From Streptomyces sp. 378 (GTDB lineage: Bacteria; Actinomycetota; Actinomycetes; Streptomycetales; Streptomycetaceae): a DNA stretch of 64,000 bases. This document shows, piece after piece, positions 16,236-28,157 of the stretch. Each line of letters begins with the position of its first letter. Position 1 is the first letter of the stretch. Where the stretch lies: NCBI RefSeq assembly GCF_030124145.1, contig NZ_JASKMS010000036.1, positions 1 through 64,000 on the forward strand, given 5' to 3'. The position numbers and the translations under genes are program-made. The notes beneath the pieces were generated by a model. That model saw only the letters and a list, made by a program, of their open reading frames with translations, searched no databases and had not been told where the DNA came from.

Positions 16236-17608
16236 GCCCGTACCTCGCCGCTGAAGACCTCTCGATGTTCGGCACCGACCCGTGGTGGCTGGTCGGCATC
16301 AAGGCGGTGTTCTGCTTCGCCTTCCTGATGGTGACCGTGCTGGTCTCCATCGTCATGGAGCGCAAGGTCGTCGCCTGGATGCAGCTGCGCATCGGCCCCA
16401 ACCGGCACGGCCCCTGGGGCATGCTCCAGTCGCTCGCCGACGGCATCAAGCTGATGCTGAAGGAGGACGTGATCGTCAAGCGCGCGGACAAGGCGGTGTA
16501 CGTCCTCGCGCCGGTCATCGCGGCCATCCCGGCCTTCATGGCGATCGCGGTGATCCCCTTCGGCCCGGCCGGCAACGAGATCTCGATCTTCGGCCAGCGC
16601 ACCACGATGCAGCTCACCGACCTGCCGGTCGCGATGCTCTACATCCTGGCCATCGGTTCCCTCGGGGTGTACGGCTTCGTCCTGGGCGGCTGGTCCTCCG
16701 GGTCGACGTACCCTCTGCTCGGCGGTATCCGCTCGTGCGCGCAGATCATCTCGTACGAGATCGCCATGGGCGCCGCCATCGCCTCGGTCTTCCTCTACTC
16801 CGGCTCGATGTCGACCTCGGCGATCGTCGGAGCCCAGGAGGACCGCTGGTTCTTCATGCTGCTCCCGGTCTCGTTCCTGATCTACATGGTGACGATGATC
16901 GGCGAGTCCAGTCGGGCCCCGTTCGACATGCCGGAATCCGAGGGCGACCTGGTCGGCGGTTTCAACACCGAGTACAGCTCCATCAAGTTCGCGATGTTCA
17001 TGCTCTCCGAGTACATCCACATGGTCACCGTGTCGATGATCGCGGTGACGCTGTTCCTCGGCGGCTGGCGGGCCCCCTGGCCGATCAGCACCTTCTGGGA
17101 GGGCGCGAACCACGGCTGGTGGCCGATGCTCTGGTTCGTCGTCAAACTCCAGGTGCTGATCTTCTTCTTCATCTGGCTTCGCGGCACCCTCCCGCGCGTT
17201 CGCTACGACCAGCTGATGAAGCTCGGCTGGAAGGTCCTCATTCCGGTCGCGCTGGTGTGGCTGATGCTCGTCGCGAGCGTCCGGGCCTTCAGGAACCAGG
17301 GCTACGACTTCGCCGACATCGCCCTCTACGTGGGCGGTGGCGTACTCGCCCTGCTGCTGCTCTCCTTCGTCGTCGACATGTTCCGCGAGAAGTCGAGGAA
17401 GGCCGAGCAACCCGCGGAGGCCCCGCCCGCCTTCGACCCGATGGCGGGCGGATTCCCCGTGCCGCCCCTGCCGGGACAGGAACTCCCACCAGTCCCGCGC
17501 CGCCGCTCGCGCAGTGAGCGTGAGCTGATTGTCAGTGGTGGCCCCGATACTCGGAGTGACGAATCTCTGGGCGGAACTACGGATGGAAAGGAGGCGTCCG
17601 ATGACTGA
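16232..17608 (+). CDS. nuoH: NADH-quinone oxidoreductase subunit H
   Basis: Membrane subunit (458 aa) bridging the quinone site and the proton pumps. It has eight or so hydrophobic segments and the family loops MERKVVAWMQLRIGPNRHGP, ESSRAPFDMPESEGDLVGGF and RGTLPRVRYDQLMKLGWK. The C-terminal 75 residues after the last helix are cytoplasmic, Pro/Arg-rich and longer than in enterobacteria, a common actinobacterial trait. Its 3' end overlaps nuoI by 8 nt and carries the nuoI ribosome site. Confidence 0.96.
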   Translation: MSPYLAAEDLSMFGTDPWWLVGIKAVFCFAFLMVTVLVSIVMERKVVAWMQLRIGPNRHGPWGMLQSLADGIKLMLKEDVIVKRADKAVYVLAPVIAAIPAFMAIAVIPFGPAGNEISIFGQRTTMQLTDLPVAMLYILAIGSLGVYGFVLGGWSSGSTYPLLGGIRSCAQIISYEIAMGAAIASVFLYSGSMSTSAIVGAQEDRWFFMLLPVSFLIYMVTMIGESSRAPFDMPESEGDLVGGFNTEYSSIKFAMFMLSEYIHMVTVSMIAVTLFLGGWRAPWPISTFWEGANHGWWPMLWFVVKLQVLIFFFIWLRGTLPRVRYDQLMKLGWKVLIPVALVWLMLVASVRAFRNQGYDFADIALYVGGGVLALLLLSFVVDMFREKSRKAEQPAEAPPAFDPMAGGFPVPPLPGQELPPVPRRRSRSERELIVSGGPDTRSDESLGGTTDGKEASDD

Positions 17609-18242
17609 GGAACCCAAGGACACCAAGCCCGGTTTCCAGAACCCCGTGGCCGGCTTCGGCGTGACCTTCAAGGCCATGTTCAAGAAGCGGCTGACCGAGC
17701 AGTACCCGGAGCAGCAGAAGACCACGGCACCGCGCTTCCACGGACGGCACCAGCTCAACCGCCATCCGGACGGCCTGGAGAAGTGCGTCGGCTGTGAACT
17801 GTGCGCCTGGGCCTGCCCCGCCGACGCGATCTACGTGGAGGGCGCGGACAACACCGAGGAGGAGCGCTACTCGCCGGGCGAGCGGTACGGCCGCGTCTAC
17901 CAGATCAACTACGCCCGCTGCATCCTGTGCGGCCTGTGCATCGAGGCCTGCCCCACGCGCGCGCTCACGATGACCAACGAGTTCGAGCTGGCCGACTCCA
18001 GCCGCGCCAACCTCATCTACACCAAGGAGCAGCTGCTCGCCGGTCTGGAAGAGGGCATGGTCGACACGCCCCACGCCATCTACCCCGGCACGGACGAGCA
18101 GGACTACTACCGGGGTCTGGTGACGGAGGCCGCGCCCGGCACCGAACAGCAGGTCGCCCACTCCAAGGGCGAGGTGGTGCAGGAGGCCGACTCGACCTTC
18201 GGCGGGACCGAACCCGCGTCGGACGAGGTGATCGGCCGATGA
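17601..18242 (+). CDS. nuoI: NADH-quinone oxidoreductase subunit I
   Basis: Ferredoxin-like subunit (213 aa) with two 4Fe-4S clusters (N6a, N6b), giving the electron path between NuoG and NuoB. The two motifs are CVGCELCAWACP (about residue 60) and CILCGLCIEACP (about 108). The C-terminal 60 residues are an acidic extension. ATG 17601 follows AAAGGAGG at about 17587, an unusually strong ribosome site for this operon. The gene overlaps nuoH and nuoJ. Confidence 0.96.
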   Translation: MTEEPKDTKPGFQNPVAGFGVTFKAMFKKRLTEQYPEQQKTTAPRFHGRHQLNRHPDGLEKCVGCELCAWACPADAIYVEGADNTEEERYSPGERYGRVYQINYARCILCGLCIEACPTRALTMTNEFELADSSRANLIYTKEQLLAGLEEGMVDTPHAIYPGTDEQDYYRGLVTEAAPGTEQQVAHSKGEVVQEADSTFGGTEPASDEVIGR

Positions 18243-19081
18243 CCGCCCAGCTCGCCGCCTACTCCACCTCCACCGGAGAGGCCGTCCAGTTCTGGATCCT
18301 CGGCACCGTCGCGGTGATCGGCGCCCTGGGCACCATCCTCATGAAGAGGGCCGTGCACAGCGCGCTCTGCCTCGCCGGAACCATGATCGTCCTGGCGGTG
18401 TTCTACCTCGCCAACGGCGCGTACTTCCTGGGCATCGTCCAGATCATCGTCTACACCGGCGCGATCATGATGCTGTTCCTGTTCGTGGTGATGCTCGTCG
18501 GCGTCACCGCGGCGGACTCCCTGAAGGAGACCATCAAGGGTCAGCGCTGGTTGGCCGCGCTGTGCGGGCTCGGCTTCGGCGTCCTGCTGGTCGCCGGGAT
18601 CGGCAACGCCTCCCTGACGGAGTTCAACGGCATCGGCCAGGCGAACGCCGGGGGCAATGTGGAGGGCCTGGCCGCCCTCCTGTTCACCAGGTACGTCTTC
18701 GCGTTCGAGATCACCGGCGCCCTGCTCATCACGGCCGCCGTCGGCGCCATGGTGCTCACCCACCGCGAGCGCACCGAGCGCGCCAAGACGCAGCGGGAGC
18801 TCGCCGAGGAGCGCGTGCGCGAGGGCAAGCAACTGCCGCCCCTGCCCGCCCCCGGCGTGTACGCCCGGCACAACGCGGTCGACATCGCGGGCCTGCTGCC
18901 CGACGGCACCCCGTCCGACCTCACCGTCAGCAAGACGCTGCGCGAGCGCGGCCAGATCCGCGACGTGTCGCGGGAGGCGCTCAACGACCTCAAGGCCCTG
19001 GAGCAGCGGTCCGAGGAGCGTCTGGAGCGCAGGGCGGTCGGGCCGGCGAAGTTCCAGCGGTCCGAGGAGGGGTCGAAGTGA
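18239..19081 (+). CDS. nuoJ: NADH-quinone oxidoreductase subunit J
   Basis: Membrane subunit (280 aa). Five hydrophobic segments occupy the first 175 residues, with the conserved YVGAIMMLF-like pi-bulge helix seen as IVYTGAIMMLFLFVVMLVG. The last 100 residues are a charged cytoplasmic tail (ERTERAKTQRELAEE..), longer than in E. coli NuoJ. The start overlaps the nuoI stop, and the stop overlaps the nuoK GTG. Confidence 0.95.
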   Translation: MTAQLAAYSTSTGEAVQFWILGTVAVIGALGTILMKRAVHSALCLAGTMIVLAVFYLANGAYFLGIVQIIVYTGAIMMLFLFVVMLVGVTAADSLKETIKGQRWLAALCGLGFGVLLVAGIGNASLTEFNGIGQANAGGNVEGLAALLFTRYVFAFEITGALLITAAVGAMVLTHRERTERAKTQRELAEERVREGKQLPPLPAPGVYARHNAVDIAGLLPDGTPSDLTVSKTLRERGQIRDVSREALNDLKALEQRSEERLERRAVGPAKFQRSEEGSK

Positions 19082-19377
19082 ATCCGGTCAACTACCTCTA
19101 TCTCGCGGCCCTGTTGTTCACGATCGGCGCCACCGGCGTGCTGATCAGGCGCAACGCGATCGTCGTGTTCATGTGCGTCGAGCTCATGCTCAACGCCTGC
19201 AACCTCGCGTTCGTCGCCTTCTCCCGGATGCACGGCAACCTCGACGGCCAGATCATCGCCTTCTTCACGATGGTCGTCGCCGCCGCCGAGGTCGTGGTCG
19301 GGCTGGCGATCATCGTGTCCCTGTTCCGTGCCCGCCACTCGGCCTCGGTCGACGACGCCAGCCTGATGAAGCTGTAA
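19078..19377 (+). CDS. nuoK: NADH-quinone oxidoreductase subunit K
   Basis: Small three-helix membrane subunit (99 aa). It has the conserved in-membrane glutamates of the proton channel in VFMCVELMLNACN and VVAAAEVVVGLAII. The GTG start overlaps the nuoJ TGA by 4 nt. Length is exactly that of the family. Confidence 0.96.
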   Translation: MNPVNYLYLAALLFTIGATGVLIRRNAIVVFMCVELMLNACNLAFVAFSRMHGNLDGQIIAFFTMVVAAAEVVVGLAIIVSLFRARHSASVDDASLMKL

Positions 19378-19392
19378 GGGGTCGGAAGAATC

Positions 19393-21357
19393 GTGGAGAA
19401 CCTCATTGCGCTGCTGGTGGCGGCGCCCCTGCTCGGAGCGGCGGTCCTGCTGTGCGGCGGACGGCGGCTGGACGCCGTCGGCCACTGGCTCGGCACCCTG
19501 CTCGCGGCCGTCTCCTTCGTGCTGGGCCTGGTGCTGTTCACCGACATGCTGGGCCGGGACGCCGAGAACCGCGTCCTGAGCCAGCACCTGTTCAGCTGGA
19601 TCCCGGTCGAGGGTTTCCAGGCGGACGTCGCCTTCCAGCTCGACCAGTTGTCCATGACGTTCGTGCTGCTGATCACGGGCGTCGGATCGCTGATCCACCT
19701 GTACTCGATCGGGTACATGGAGCACGACGAGCGGCGCCGCCGCTTCTTCGGCTATCTGAACCTGTTCCTCGCGGCGATGCTGATCCTCGTCCTCGCCGAC
19801 AACTACCTGCTGCTGTACGTCGGCTGGGAGGGCGTCGGTCTGGCCTCCTACCTGCTGATCGGCTTCTGGCAGCACAAGCCCAGCGCCGCCACGGCCGCGA
19901 AGAAGGCCTTCCTGGTCAACCGCGTCGGCGACATGGGCCTGTCCATCGCGATCATGCTGATGTTCCTGTGGTTCGGCACCTTCGCCTTCGGGCCGGTGCT
20001 CGGCGGCCACGGGGAGGCCGGGCTGGCCGGTGCCGCCGGTGAGGACAAGCTGACCGCGATCGCGCTGATGCTGCTGCTCGCCGCGTGCGGCAAGTCCGCC
20101 CAGGTACCGCTGCAGTCCTGGCTCGGGGACGCCATGGAGGGCCCGACCCCGGTCTCGGCCCTCATCCACGCCGCGACGATGGTGACGGCGGGCGTCTACC
20201 TGATCGTCCGCTCCGCGGCCGTCTTCAACGGCGCCCCGGACGCGCAACTGGTCGTCACCATCGTCGGCGCGGTCACGCTGCTGTTCGGTGCGATCGTCGG
20301 TTGTGCGAAGGACGACATCAAGAAGGCCCTGGCCGGCTCGACCATGTCGCAGATCGGCTACATGATCCTCGCCGCGGGCCTCGGCCCCATCGGCTACGTC
20401 TTCGCGATCATGCACCTGGTGACGCACGGCTTCTTCAAGGCCGGCCTGTTCCTCGGCGCCGGTTCCGTCATGCACGGCATGAACGACGAGGTCGACATGC
20501 GCCGCTACGGCGGACTCCGGAAGTACATGCCGGTCACCTTCGTCACCTTCGGCCTCGGCTACCTGGCGATCATCGGCTTCCCGGGCCTGTCCGGGTTCTT
20601 CTCCAAGGACAAGATCATCGAGGCGGCGTTCGCCAAGGGCGGCACCGAGGGCTGGATCCTCGGCGCCTGCGCCCTGCTCGGCGCGGCCATCACCGCGTTC
20701 TACATGACGCGCGTGATGCTGATGACCTTCTTCGGCGAGGAGCGCTGGCGCCACGCCCCGACGCCGTCCCCGGCCGAGCCGAGCGCGGAGCCCGCCGCCC
20801 AGACGCGCGGCGAGTACACCCCGCCGCATCCGCACGAGTCGCCCAAGGTCATGACGATCCCGATGATCGTGCTGGCCGTCGGGTCGGTGGTCGGCGGCGC
20901 GTTCTTCAGCATCGGCGACCGGTTCCTGCACTGGCTGGAGCCGATCACCGGGCACAGTCACGGCAATCCGCCGATCAGCGCGGGCGTGGTCACCGGCGCG
21001 ACCGTCGCGTGCATGGTCATCGGCGTCGCCCTCGCCTGGGCCCAGTACGGCCGCCGCCCGGTCCCGGCCGTCGCCCCGCGCGGCTCGCTGCTCACCCGGG
21101 CCGCCCGGCGCGACCTGCTCCAGGACGACTTCAACCACGTCGTCCTGGTCCGCGGCGGCGAGCACCTCACGCGGTCCCTGGTCTACGTCGACCACACGCT
21201 GGTCGACGGCGTCGTCAACGGCACGGCGGCCTCGGTCGGCGGCCTGTCCGGGCGGATGCGCAGGCTGCAGAACGGCTTCGCCCGCTCCTACGCGGTCTCG
21301 ATGTTCGGGGGTGCGGCGGTCATCGTCGCCGCGACCCTGCTGATGAGGGCGGTCTGA
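19393..21357 (+). CDS. nuoL: NADH-quinone oxidoreductase subunit L
   Basis: Antiporter-like proton-pumping subunit (654 aa). It has about 14 to 16 membrane segments and the long lateral helix region at the C-terminus. Conserved blocks include YVGWEGVGLASYLLIGFW, KSAQVPLQSWLGDAMEGPTP (key Lys) and IMHLVTHGFFKAGLF. A His/Pro-rich loop (about 455-490) joins the last helices. GTG at 19393 follows GGAAGAA, with a 15-nt gap after nuoK. Confidence 0.95.
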   Translation: MENLIALLVAAPLLGAAVLLCGGRRLDAVGHWLGTLLAAVSFVLGLVLFTDMLGRDAENRVLSQHLFSWIPVEGFQADVAFQLDQLSMTFVLLITGVGSLIHLYSIGYMEHDERRRRFFGYLNLFLAAMLILVLADNYLLLYVGWEGVGLASYLLIGFWQHKPSAATAAKKAFLVNRVGDMGLSIAIMLMFLWFGTFAFGPVLGGHGEAGLAGAAGEDKLTAIALMLLLAACGKSAQVPLQSWLGDAMEGPTPVSALIHAATMVTAGVYLIVRSAAVFNGAPDAQLVVTIVGAVTLLFGAIVGCAKDDIKKALAGSTMSQIGYMILAAGLGPIGYVFAIMHLVTHGFFKAGLFLGAGSVMHGMNDEVDMRRYGGLRKYMPVTFVTFGLGYLAIIGFPGLSGFFSKDKIIEAAFAKGGTEGWILGACALLGAAITAFYMTRVMLMTFFGEERWRHAPTPSPAEPSAEPAAQTRGEYTPPHPHESPKVMTIPMIVLAVGSVVGGAFFSIGDRFLHWLEPITGHSHGNPPISAGVVTGATVACMVIGVALAWAQYGRRPVPAVAPRGSLLTRAARRDLLQDDFNHVVLVRGGEHLTRSLVYVDHTLVDGVVNGTAASVGGLSGRMRRLQNGFARSYAVSMFGGAAVIVAATLLMRAV

Positions 21358-21362
21358 TACCG

Positions 21363-22934
21363 ATGTCCTTTCCTCTGCTGACAGTGACAGCGGCGCTCCC
21401 GGCCGTCGGGGCGATCGCCACCGCCGCCGTACCGGCCGCGAAGCGCACCGCGGCCAAGTGGCTGGCGCTGCTCTTCTCGCTCGCCACGCTCGCCCTGGCG
21501 ATCACCGTCCTGGTGCGCTTCGAGCCGGGCGGCGACCGCTACCAGCTCACCGAGTCCCACGCCTGGATCGCCGACTTCGGCGTCCGCTACGAACTGGGTG
21601 TGGACGGCATCGGGGTGGCGCTGATCGCGCTGACCGCGCTGCTGATCCCGTTCATCATCCTCGCGGGCTGGCACGACGCCGACCCCCTGGAGACCGGCAG
21701 CACCCGGTGGCGGCCGACGCAGGGCTTCTTCGCCCTGATCCTCGCCGTCGAGGCGATGGTGATCCTCTCCTTCGAGGCCACCGACGTCTTCCTCTTCTAC
21801 ATCTTCTTCGAAGCCATGCTGATCCCGATGTACTTCCTCATCGGCGGCTTCGGGGACCGTGCCCACGAGCACGGCGAGAAGGCGGCGGCGACCCAACGGT
21901 CGTACGCGGCGGTGAAGTTCCTCCTCTACAACCTGGCCGGCGGTCTGATCATGCTGGCCGCGGTGATCGGCCTGTACGTGGTCGCCGGGAACTTCTCGCT
22001 CCAGGAGATCGCCGAGGCCCGCGCCAACGGCACGCTCGACATGGCGACCAACACCGAACGCTGGCTGTTCCTCGGCTTCTTCTTCGCGTTCGCGGTGAAG
22101 GCGCCGCTGTGGCCGCTGCACACCTGGCTGCCCAACGCCATGCAGGAGTCCACCGCCCCGGTCGCCGTGCTCATCACGGCGGTCGTCGACAAGGTCGGCA
22201 CCTTCGCGATGCTCCGCTTCTGCCTCCAGCTCTTCCCGGAGGCCAGCAAGTGGGCCACGCCCGCCATCCTCGTCCTCGCCCTGATCAGCATCATCTACGG
22301 GGCGCTGCTGGCGGTCGGACAGCGGGACATCAAGCGGCTGATCGCCTACGCGTCGATCTCCCACTTCGGCTTCATCATCATGGGCATCTTCGCGATGACC
22401 AGCCAGGGCCAGTCCGGGGCGACGCTCTACATGATCAACCACGGCATCTCGACGGCCGCGCTGATGCTGGTCGCGGGCTTCCTGATCTCCCGGCGCGGCT
22501 CGCGGCTCATCGCCGACTACGGCGGAGTGCAGAAGGTCGCCCCGGTGCTCGCCGGCACGTTCCTGATCGGGAGCCTCGCGACCCTCTCCCTGCCGGGACT
22601 GGCGCCGTTCGTCAGTGAGTTCCTGGTCCTGGTCGGCACGTTCACGCGCTACCCGGTGATCGGCATCATCGCCACGTTCGGCATCGTCCTCGCCGCGCTC
22701 TACACCCTCGTCCTCTACCAGCGGACGATGACGGGCCCGGTGAAACCGGCGGTCTCCGCGATGCCGGACCTCCGGGTCCGGGAACTCGTGGTCGTCACCC
22801 CGCTGGTCGTCCTGCTGATCTTCCTGGGCGTCTACCCGAAGCCCCTCACGCAGATCATCGATCCGGCGGTCAAGCAGACCATGTCCGACGTCCAGAAGAA
22901 GGACCCCCAGCCCGAGGTGGAGGCGGCCAAGTGA
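21363..22934 (+). CDS. nuoM: NADH-quinone oxidoreductase subunit M
   Basis: Antiporter-like proton-pumping subunit (523 aa), with the conserved glutamate helix (FYIFFEAMLIPMYFLIGGFG) and the lysine region FAVKAPLWPLHTWLPNAMQE. The gap from the nuoL stop is 5 nt, and the stop overlaps the nuoN GTG. Length is normal. Confidence 0.95.
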   Translation: MSFPLLTVTAALPAVGAIATAAVPAAKRTAAKWLALLFSLATLALAITVLVRFEPGGDRYQLTESHAWIADFGVRYELGVDGIGVALIALTALLIPFIILAGWHDADPLETGSTRWRPTQGFFALILAVEAMVILSFEATDVFLFYIFFEAMLIPMYFLIGGFGDRAHEHGEKAAATQRSYAAVKFLLYNLAGGLIMLAAVIGLYVVAGNFSLQEIAEARANGTLDMATNTERWLFLGFFFAFAVKAPLWPLHTWLPNAMQESTAPVAVLITAVVDKVGTFAMLRFCLQLFPEASKWATPAILVLALISIIYGALLAVGQRDIKRLIAYASISHFGFIIMGIFAMTSQGQSGATLYMINHGISTAALMLVAGFLISRRGSRLIADYGGVQKVAPVLAGTFLIGSLATLSLPGLAPFVSEFLVLVGTFTRYPVIGIIATFGIVLAALYTLVLYQRTMTGPVKPAVSAMPDLRVRELVVVTPLVVLLIFLGVYPKPLTQIIDPAVKQTMSDVQKKDPQPEVEAAK

Positions 22935-24580
22935 GCGCAACAGCCGTCCACAGCCTGTGGACAACCGCGGCCGAACCGATCTCGAAGATCGACGCGCCGA
23001 AGATCGAATACGGGCAGCTCGCCCCCACCCTGATCATCGTCGGTGCGGCGATCGTCGGGATCCTGGTCGAGGCGTTCGTCCCGCGCAGATCGCGCTACTA
23101 CGTCCAGATGTTCGTCTCCGTGGTCGCGATCACGGCCGCCTTCGCGGCGGTCGTGGCGCTCGCCGCCGACGGATACGGCACCACCAAGGCGCAGATCGCG
23201 GCGATGGGCGCGATCGCCGTCGACGGACCGGCCCTGTTCCTGCAGGGCACGATCCTGCTGGCGGCCCTGGTGGGCCTGTTCACCTTCGCCGAGCGGCGCC
23301 TGGACCCGGTGGTGCACGGCAACCGCGTCGACTCCTTCGCCGCGCAGGCCGCCGCCGTGCCGGGCAGCGAGAGCGAGAAGGCCGCGGTCAAGGCCGGGTT
23401 CACCACCACCGAGGTGTTCCCGCTGCTGCTGTTCGCCGTCGCCGGCATGCTGATCTTCCCGGCGGCCAACGATCTGCTGACGCTGTTCGTGGCGCTGGAG
23501 GTCCTCTCCCTGCCGCTGTATCTCCTGTGCGCCCTGGCCCGCCGCAAGCGGCTCATGTCGCAGGAGGCGGCGGTCAAGTACTTCCTGCTCGGCGCCTTCG
23601 CCTCCGCCTTCACCCTGTTCGGCATCGCGCTGCTCTACGGCTACGCGGGCTCGATGTCGTACGCCACGATCGCGCAGGTCGTCGAGGGCACCGTGCAGGA
23701 CGTCAACCCGGCGCTCGCCGACACCATGGGCAACGACGCGCTGCTGCTGATCGGCGCCGCGCTGCTGGTGATGGGTCTGCTGTTCAAGGTGGGCGCGGTG
23801 CCGTTCCACATGTGGACGCCGGACGTGTACCAGGGCGCTCCGACGCCGGTGACCGGCTTCATGGCGGCGGCCACGAAGGTGGCGGCGTTCGGCGCGCTGC
23901 TGCGGCTGCTGTACGTCGTCCTGCCGGGTCTGCGCTGGGACTGGCGGCCGGTCATGTGGGCCGTCGCCATCGTCACCATGCTGGGCGGTGCGATCGTCGC
24001 GATCACCCAGACCGACATCAAGCGGCTGCTGGCGTACTCGTCGATCGCGCACGCGGGGTTCATCCTCGCGGGTGTCATCGCGACCACGCCCGACGGCGTC
24101 TCGTCGGTGCTGTTCTACCTGGCGGCGTACTCGTTCGTGACGATCGGAGCCTTCGCGGTGGTCACCCTCGTCCGCGACGCGGGCGGTGAGGCGACGCACC
24201 TGTCCAAGTGGGCGGGCCTGGGCCGCAGGTCCCCGCTGGTGGCGGCCGTGTTCGCGGTGTTCCTGCTGGCCTTCGCGGGCATTCCGCTGACGTCCGGCTT
24301 CGCCGGGAAGTTCGCCGTGTTCAAGGCGGCGGCGGAGGGCGGGGCCGCCCCGCTCGTCGTCATCGGTGTGATCTCGTCGGCGATCGCGGCGTTCTTCTAC
24401 ATCCGCGTCATCGTGCTGATGTTCTTCAGCGAGCCGCGGCCGGAGGGCCCGACGGTGGCCGTGCCGTCGCCGCTGACGATGACGGCGATCGGGGTGGGCG
24501 TGGCGGTCACGCTGGTGCTCGGTGTGGCGCCGCAGTACTTCCTGGACCTGGCGGGGCAGGCGGGCGTGTTCGTCCGCTGA
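22931..24580 (+). CDS. nuoN: NADH-quinone oxidoreductase subunit N
   Basis: Third antiporter-like subunit (549 aa), with the conserved ALEVLSLPLYLLCALAR and KVGAVPFHMWTPDVYQGAPT blocks. It is the last gene of the operon; a strong hairpin follows 15 nt after the stop. Near its 5' end the sequence GTCCACAGCCTGTGGAC (about 22947-22963) is a perfect palindrome around a DnaA-box-like core, probably by chance within coding DNA. Confidence 0.95.
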   Translation: MSATAVHSLWTTAAEPISKIDAPKIEYGQLAPTLIIVGAAIVGILVEAFVPRRSRYYVQMFVSVVAITAAFAAVVALAADGYGTTKAQIAAMGAIAVDGPALFLQGTILLAALVGLFTFAERRLDPVVHGNRVDSFAAQAAAVPGSESEKAAVKAGFTTTEVFPLLLFAVAGMLIFPAANDLLTLFVALEVLSLPLYLLCALARRKRLMSQEAAVKYFLLGAFASAFTLFGIALLYGYAGSMSYATIAQVVEGTVQDVNPALADTMGNDALLLIGAALLVMGLLFKVGAVPFHMWTPDVYQGAPTPVTGFMAAATKVAAFGALLRLLYVVLPGLRWDWRPVMWAVAIVTMLGGAIVAITQTDIKRLLAYSSIAHAGFILAGVIATTPDGVSSVLFYLAAYSFVTIGAFAVVTLVRDAGGEATHLSKWAGLGRRSPLVAAVFAVFLLAFAGIPLTSGFAGKFAVFKAAAEGGAAPLVVIGVISSAIAAFFYIRVIVLMFFSEPRPEGPTVAVPSPLTMTAIGVGVAVTLVLGVAPQYFLDLAGQAGVFVR

Positions 24581-24594
24581 CCTCGCCGCGTCTG

Positions 24595-24631
24595 CGCGGG
24601 ACCCGGTCTCCTTCGGGAGCCGGGTCCCGCG
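24595..24631 (+). terminator. Hairpin terminator of the nuo operon
   Basis: A stem of about 16 bp with one bulged T (arms 24595-24610 and 24617-24631, tetraloop-like TTCG region) lies 15 nt after the nuoN stop. The next 150 bp up to recQ hold no gene; one DnaA-box-like TTGTCCACA occurs there on the minus strand near 24707-24715. Confidence 0.85.
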
Positions 24632-24781
24632 GCGTTTCCGGGACGGCGGGCTGCCCGTCGGGCCATGTCGAACGCACGTATGGGCACCGCTCCACGGACG
24701 GGACCTGTGGACAACTCCGGAGCTGTCGGTGCGGGCGCCTATGGTGGACGCAGTGGTCGAGGGCGACGCACGGGGGACGCA

Positions 24782-26866
<2,085 letters not shown>

Positions 26867-27007
26867 GGCCGGGCGCCGGCCGAGGCCACCCGGGGGTGGA
26901 GGGCCGGTCCGGTGCCGGCGCCCGCCCCGCGTACGCCCTGACCTCCGCGCCGGAGTCCGTCGTCGCCGTGGCGAGGGCCGCCCGGGCCTCCTCGGTGGCA
27001 AGAGTGA

Positions 27008-27025
27008 GCCGGCCCTTTGGCCGGC
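27008..27025. terminator. Small GC-rich hairpin between recQ and the M56 peptidase gene
   Basis: GCCGGCC-CTTT-GGCCGGC is a perfect 7-bp stem with a 4-nt loop, lying between two convergent genes (gap 26867-27112), where it could serve both. No other feature was seen in that gap. Confidence 0.5.
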
Positions 27026-27112
27026 CCGTGCCCGGATCCGCCGCCGGCCGTCCGGCCGGTGCGGCCGCGCCGACCGTCACGGCGAGAGCCGTCCACCGCC
27101 GGGCCGGCCCGG

Positions 27113-28051
27113 CTACGACAGTGCCGTCAGGCCCGGGGCGAACGCGATCAGCAGGGGCAGCAGCGGCACGAGCGCGGCCGTCGTGGTGGTCAGGGCCCGG
27201 TGCCGGCGGCCCAGCCGGGGCGGCGGTTCCAGGAGCCGGTCGACCCGCTCGCCCAGCAGGCGGTGGCTGGAGGCGCAGGACAGGACGCCGCGGTGCTGGT
27301 TGAGCTCGATCAGGGCCAGGGCCGTGGTCAGGTGGCCGCAGCGGCGGGAGGCCGTGTCGTCGGCGGCCAGTTCGACCAGGCGGTGGGTCTGGTCGCAGAA
27401 GTGGGCGAACAGCGGGATGCGGGGGAAGCCGGTAGCCAGGGCGGTGGACAGGTGCAGCAGCCAGTCGTGGCGGGCCCGGGCGTGGCCCCGCTCGTGGGTG
27501 AGGACGGCGTCGAGCTGGTGGCGGGTGAGGCGGTGCAGGGCGCCCGTGGTCACGATCAGCTGGGGCGGGCTTCCGGGCATCCACCAGGCGTCCGGGTACT
27601 CGTCCTCCAGGACCAGCAGCGGACCGCGCGCCGCGGGCAGACCGGCCGGCAGGTCGGGGGCGCGCTCGCGCAGGTGGGCGCGGGCCCGGGCGCGGCGCCG
27701 GCGGGCCTCGACGAGCTCCCGGGCGAGCATCGCTGTCGTCCAGGCGGCGCCGCAGGCCAGCAGCAGGGTGAGCGCGGCGGCCCAGGGCGGGGCGGTGGAC
27801 AGGTCGTACGCGGCGGTGACCGCCGGTGGTGCCGGGGCGAAGAGCTGGGCGCGCACCGTGCCGAAGACGGCGGCGGCGCCCAGGGAGAGCGCCGTCACGC
27901 AGGCCAGCAGGACGGTGGCGACCAGGCACTGCCACACCCACAGCGCCACCACCGGTTCCCGTTCCGGCCACGCGGCCCGGGTCAGCGCGCGGGGGACGGG
28001 AACGGCGGCCGTCACGGCGACGACGCTCAGCAGGAGCAGGCAGACGGTCAT
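27113..28051 (-). CDS. M56-family (BlaR1/MecR1-like) membrane metallopeptidase
   Basis: Membrane zinc protease of 312 aa. It has hydrophobic segments at about 2-20, 36-62, 86-110 and at the C-terminus, and a cytoplasmic zinc motif HERGH (186-190) with a downstream glutamate in LVELAADDTASR. This matches the M56 peptidase core of BlaR1/MecR1, without their penicillin-binding sensor domain. In Streptomyces such genes are usually paired with a BlaI-type repressor that the peptidase inactivates, but none is adjacent here. The start is ATG 28051 with GGAG about 9 nt upstream. Confidence 0.85.
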   Translation of the reverse strand: MTVCLLLLSVVAVTAAVPVPRALTRAAWPEREPVVALWVWQCLVATVLLACVTALSLGAAAVFGTVRAQLFAPAPPAVTAAYDLSTAPPWAAALTLLLACGAAWTTAMLARELVEARRRRARARAHLRERAPDLPAGLPAARGPLLVLEDEYPDAWWMPGSPPQLIVTTGALHRLTRHQLDAVLTHERGHARARHDWLLHLSTALATGFPRIPLFAHFCDQTHRLVELAADDTASRRCGHLTTALALIELNQHRGVLSCASSHRLLGERVDRLLEPPPRLGRRHRALTTTTAALVPLLPLLIAFAPGLTALS

Positions 28052-28157
28052 GGCCACGGGCTCCGGTTCCTCGTCGGAAGAGGGGCGGCTACGGGTCGTG
28101 CGGAGCAGGGCGGTCCCCGGGCGCACTGTGACCACGGCGAGCGTGGCGCACGTGCGG

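Noticed and set aside
26895..27112. A small gene between recQ and the M56 peptidase gene
   Set aside because: Frames there are Gly/Arg-rich with no ribosome site or codon signal, and a terminator-like hairpin occupies the gap.
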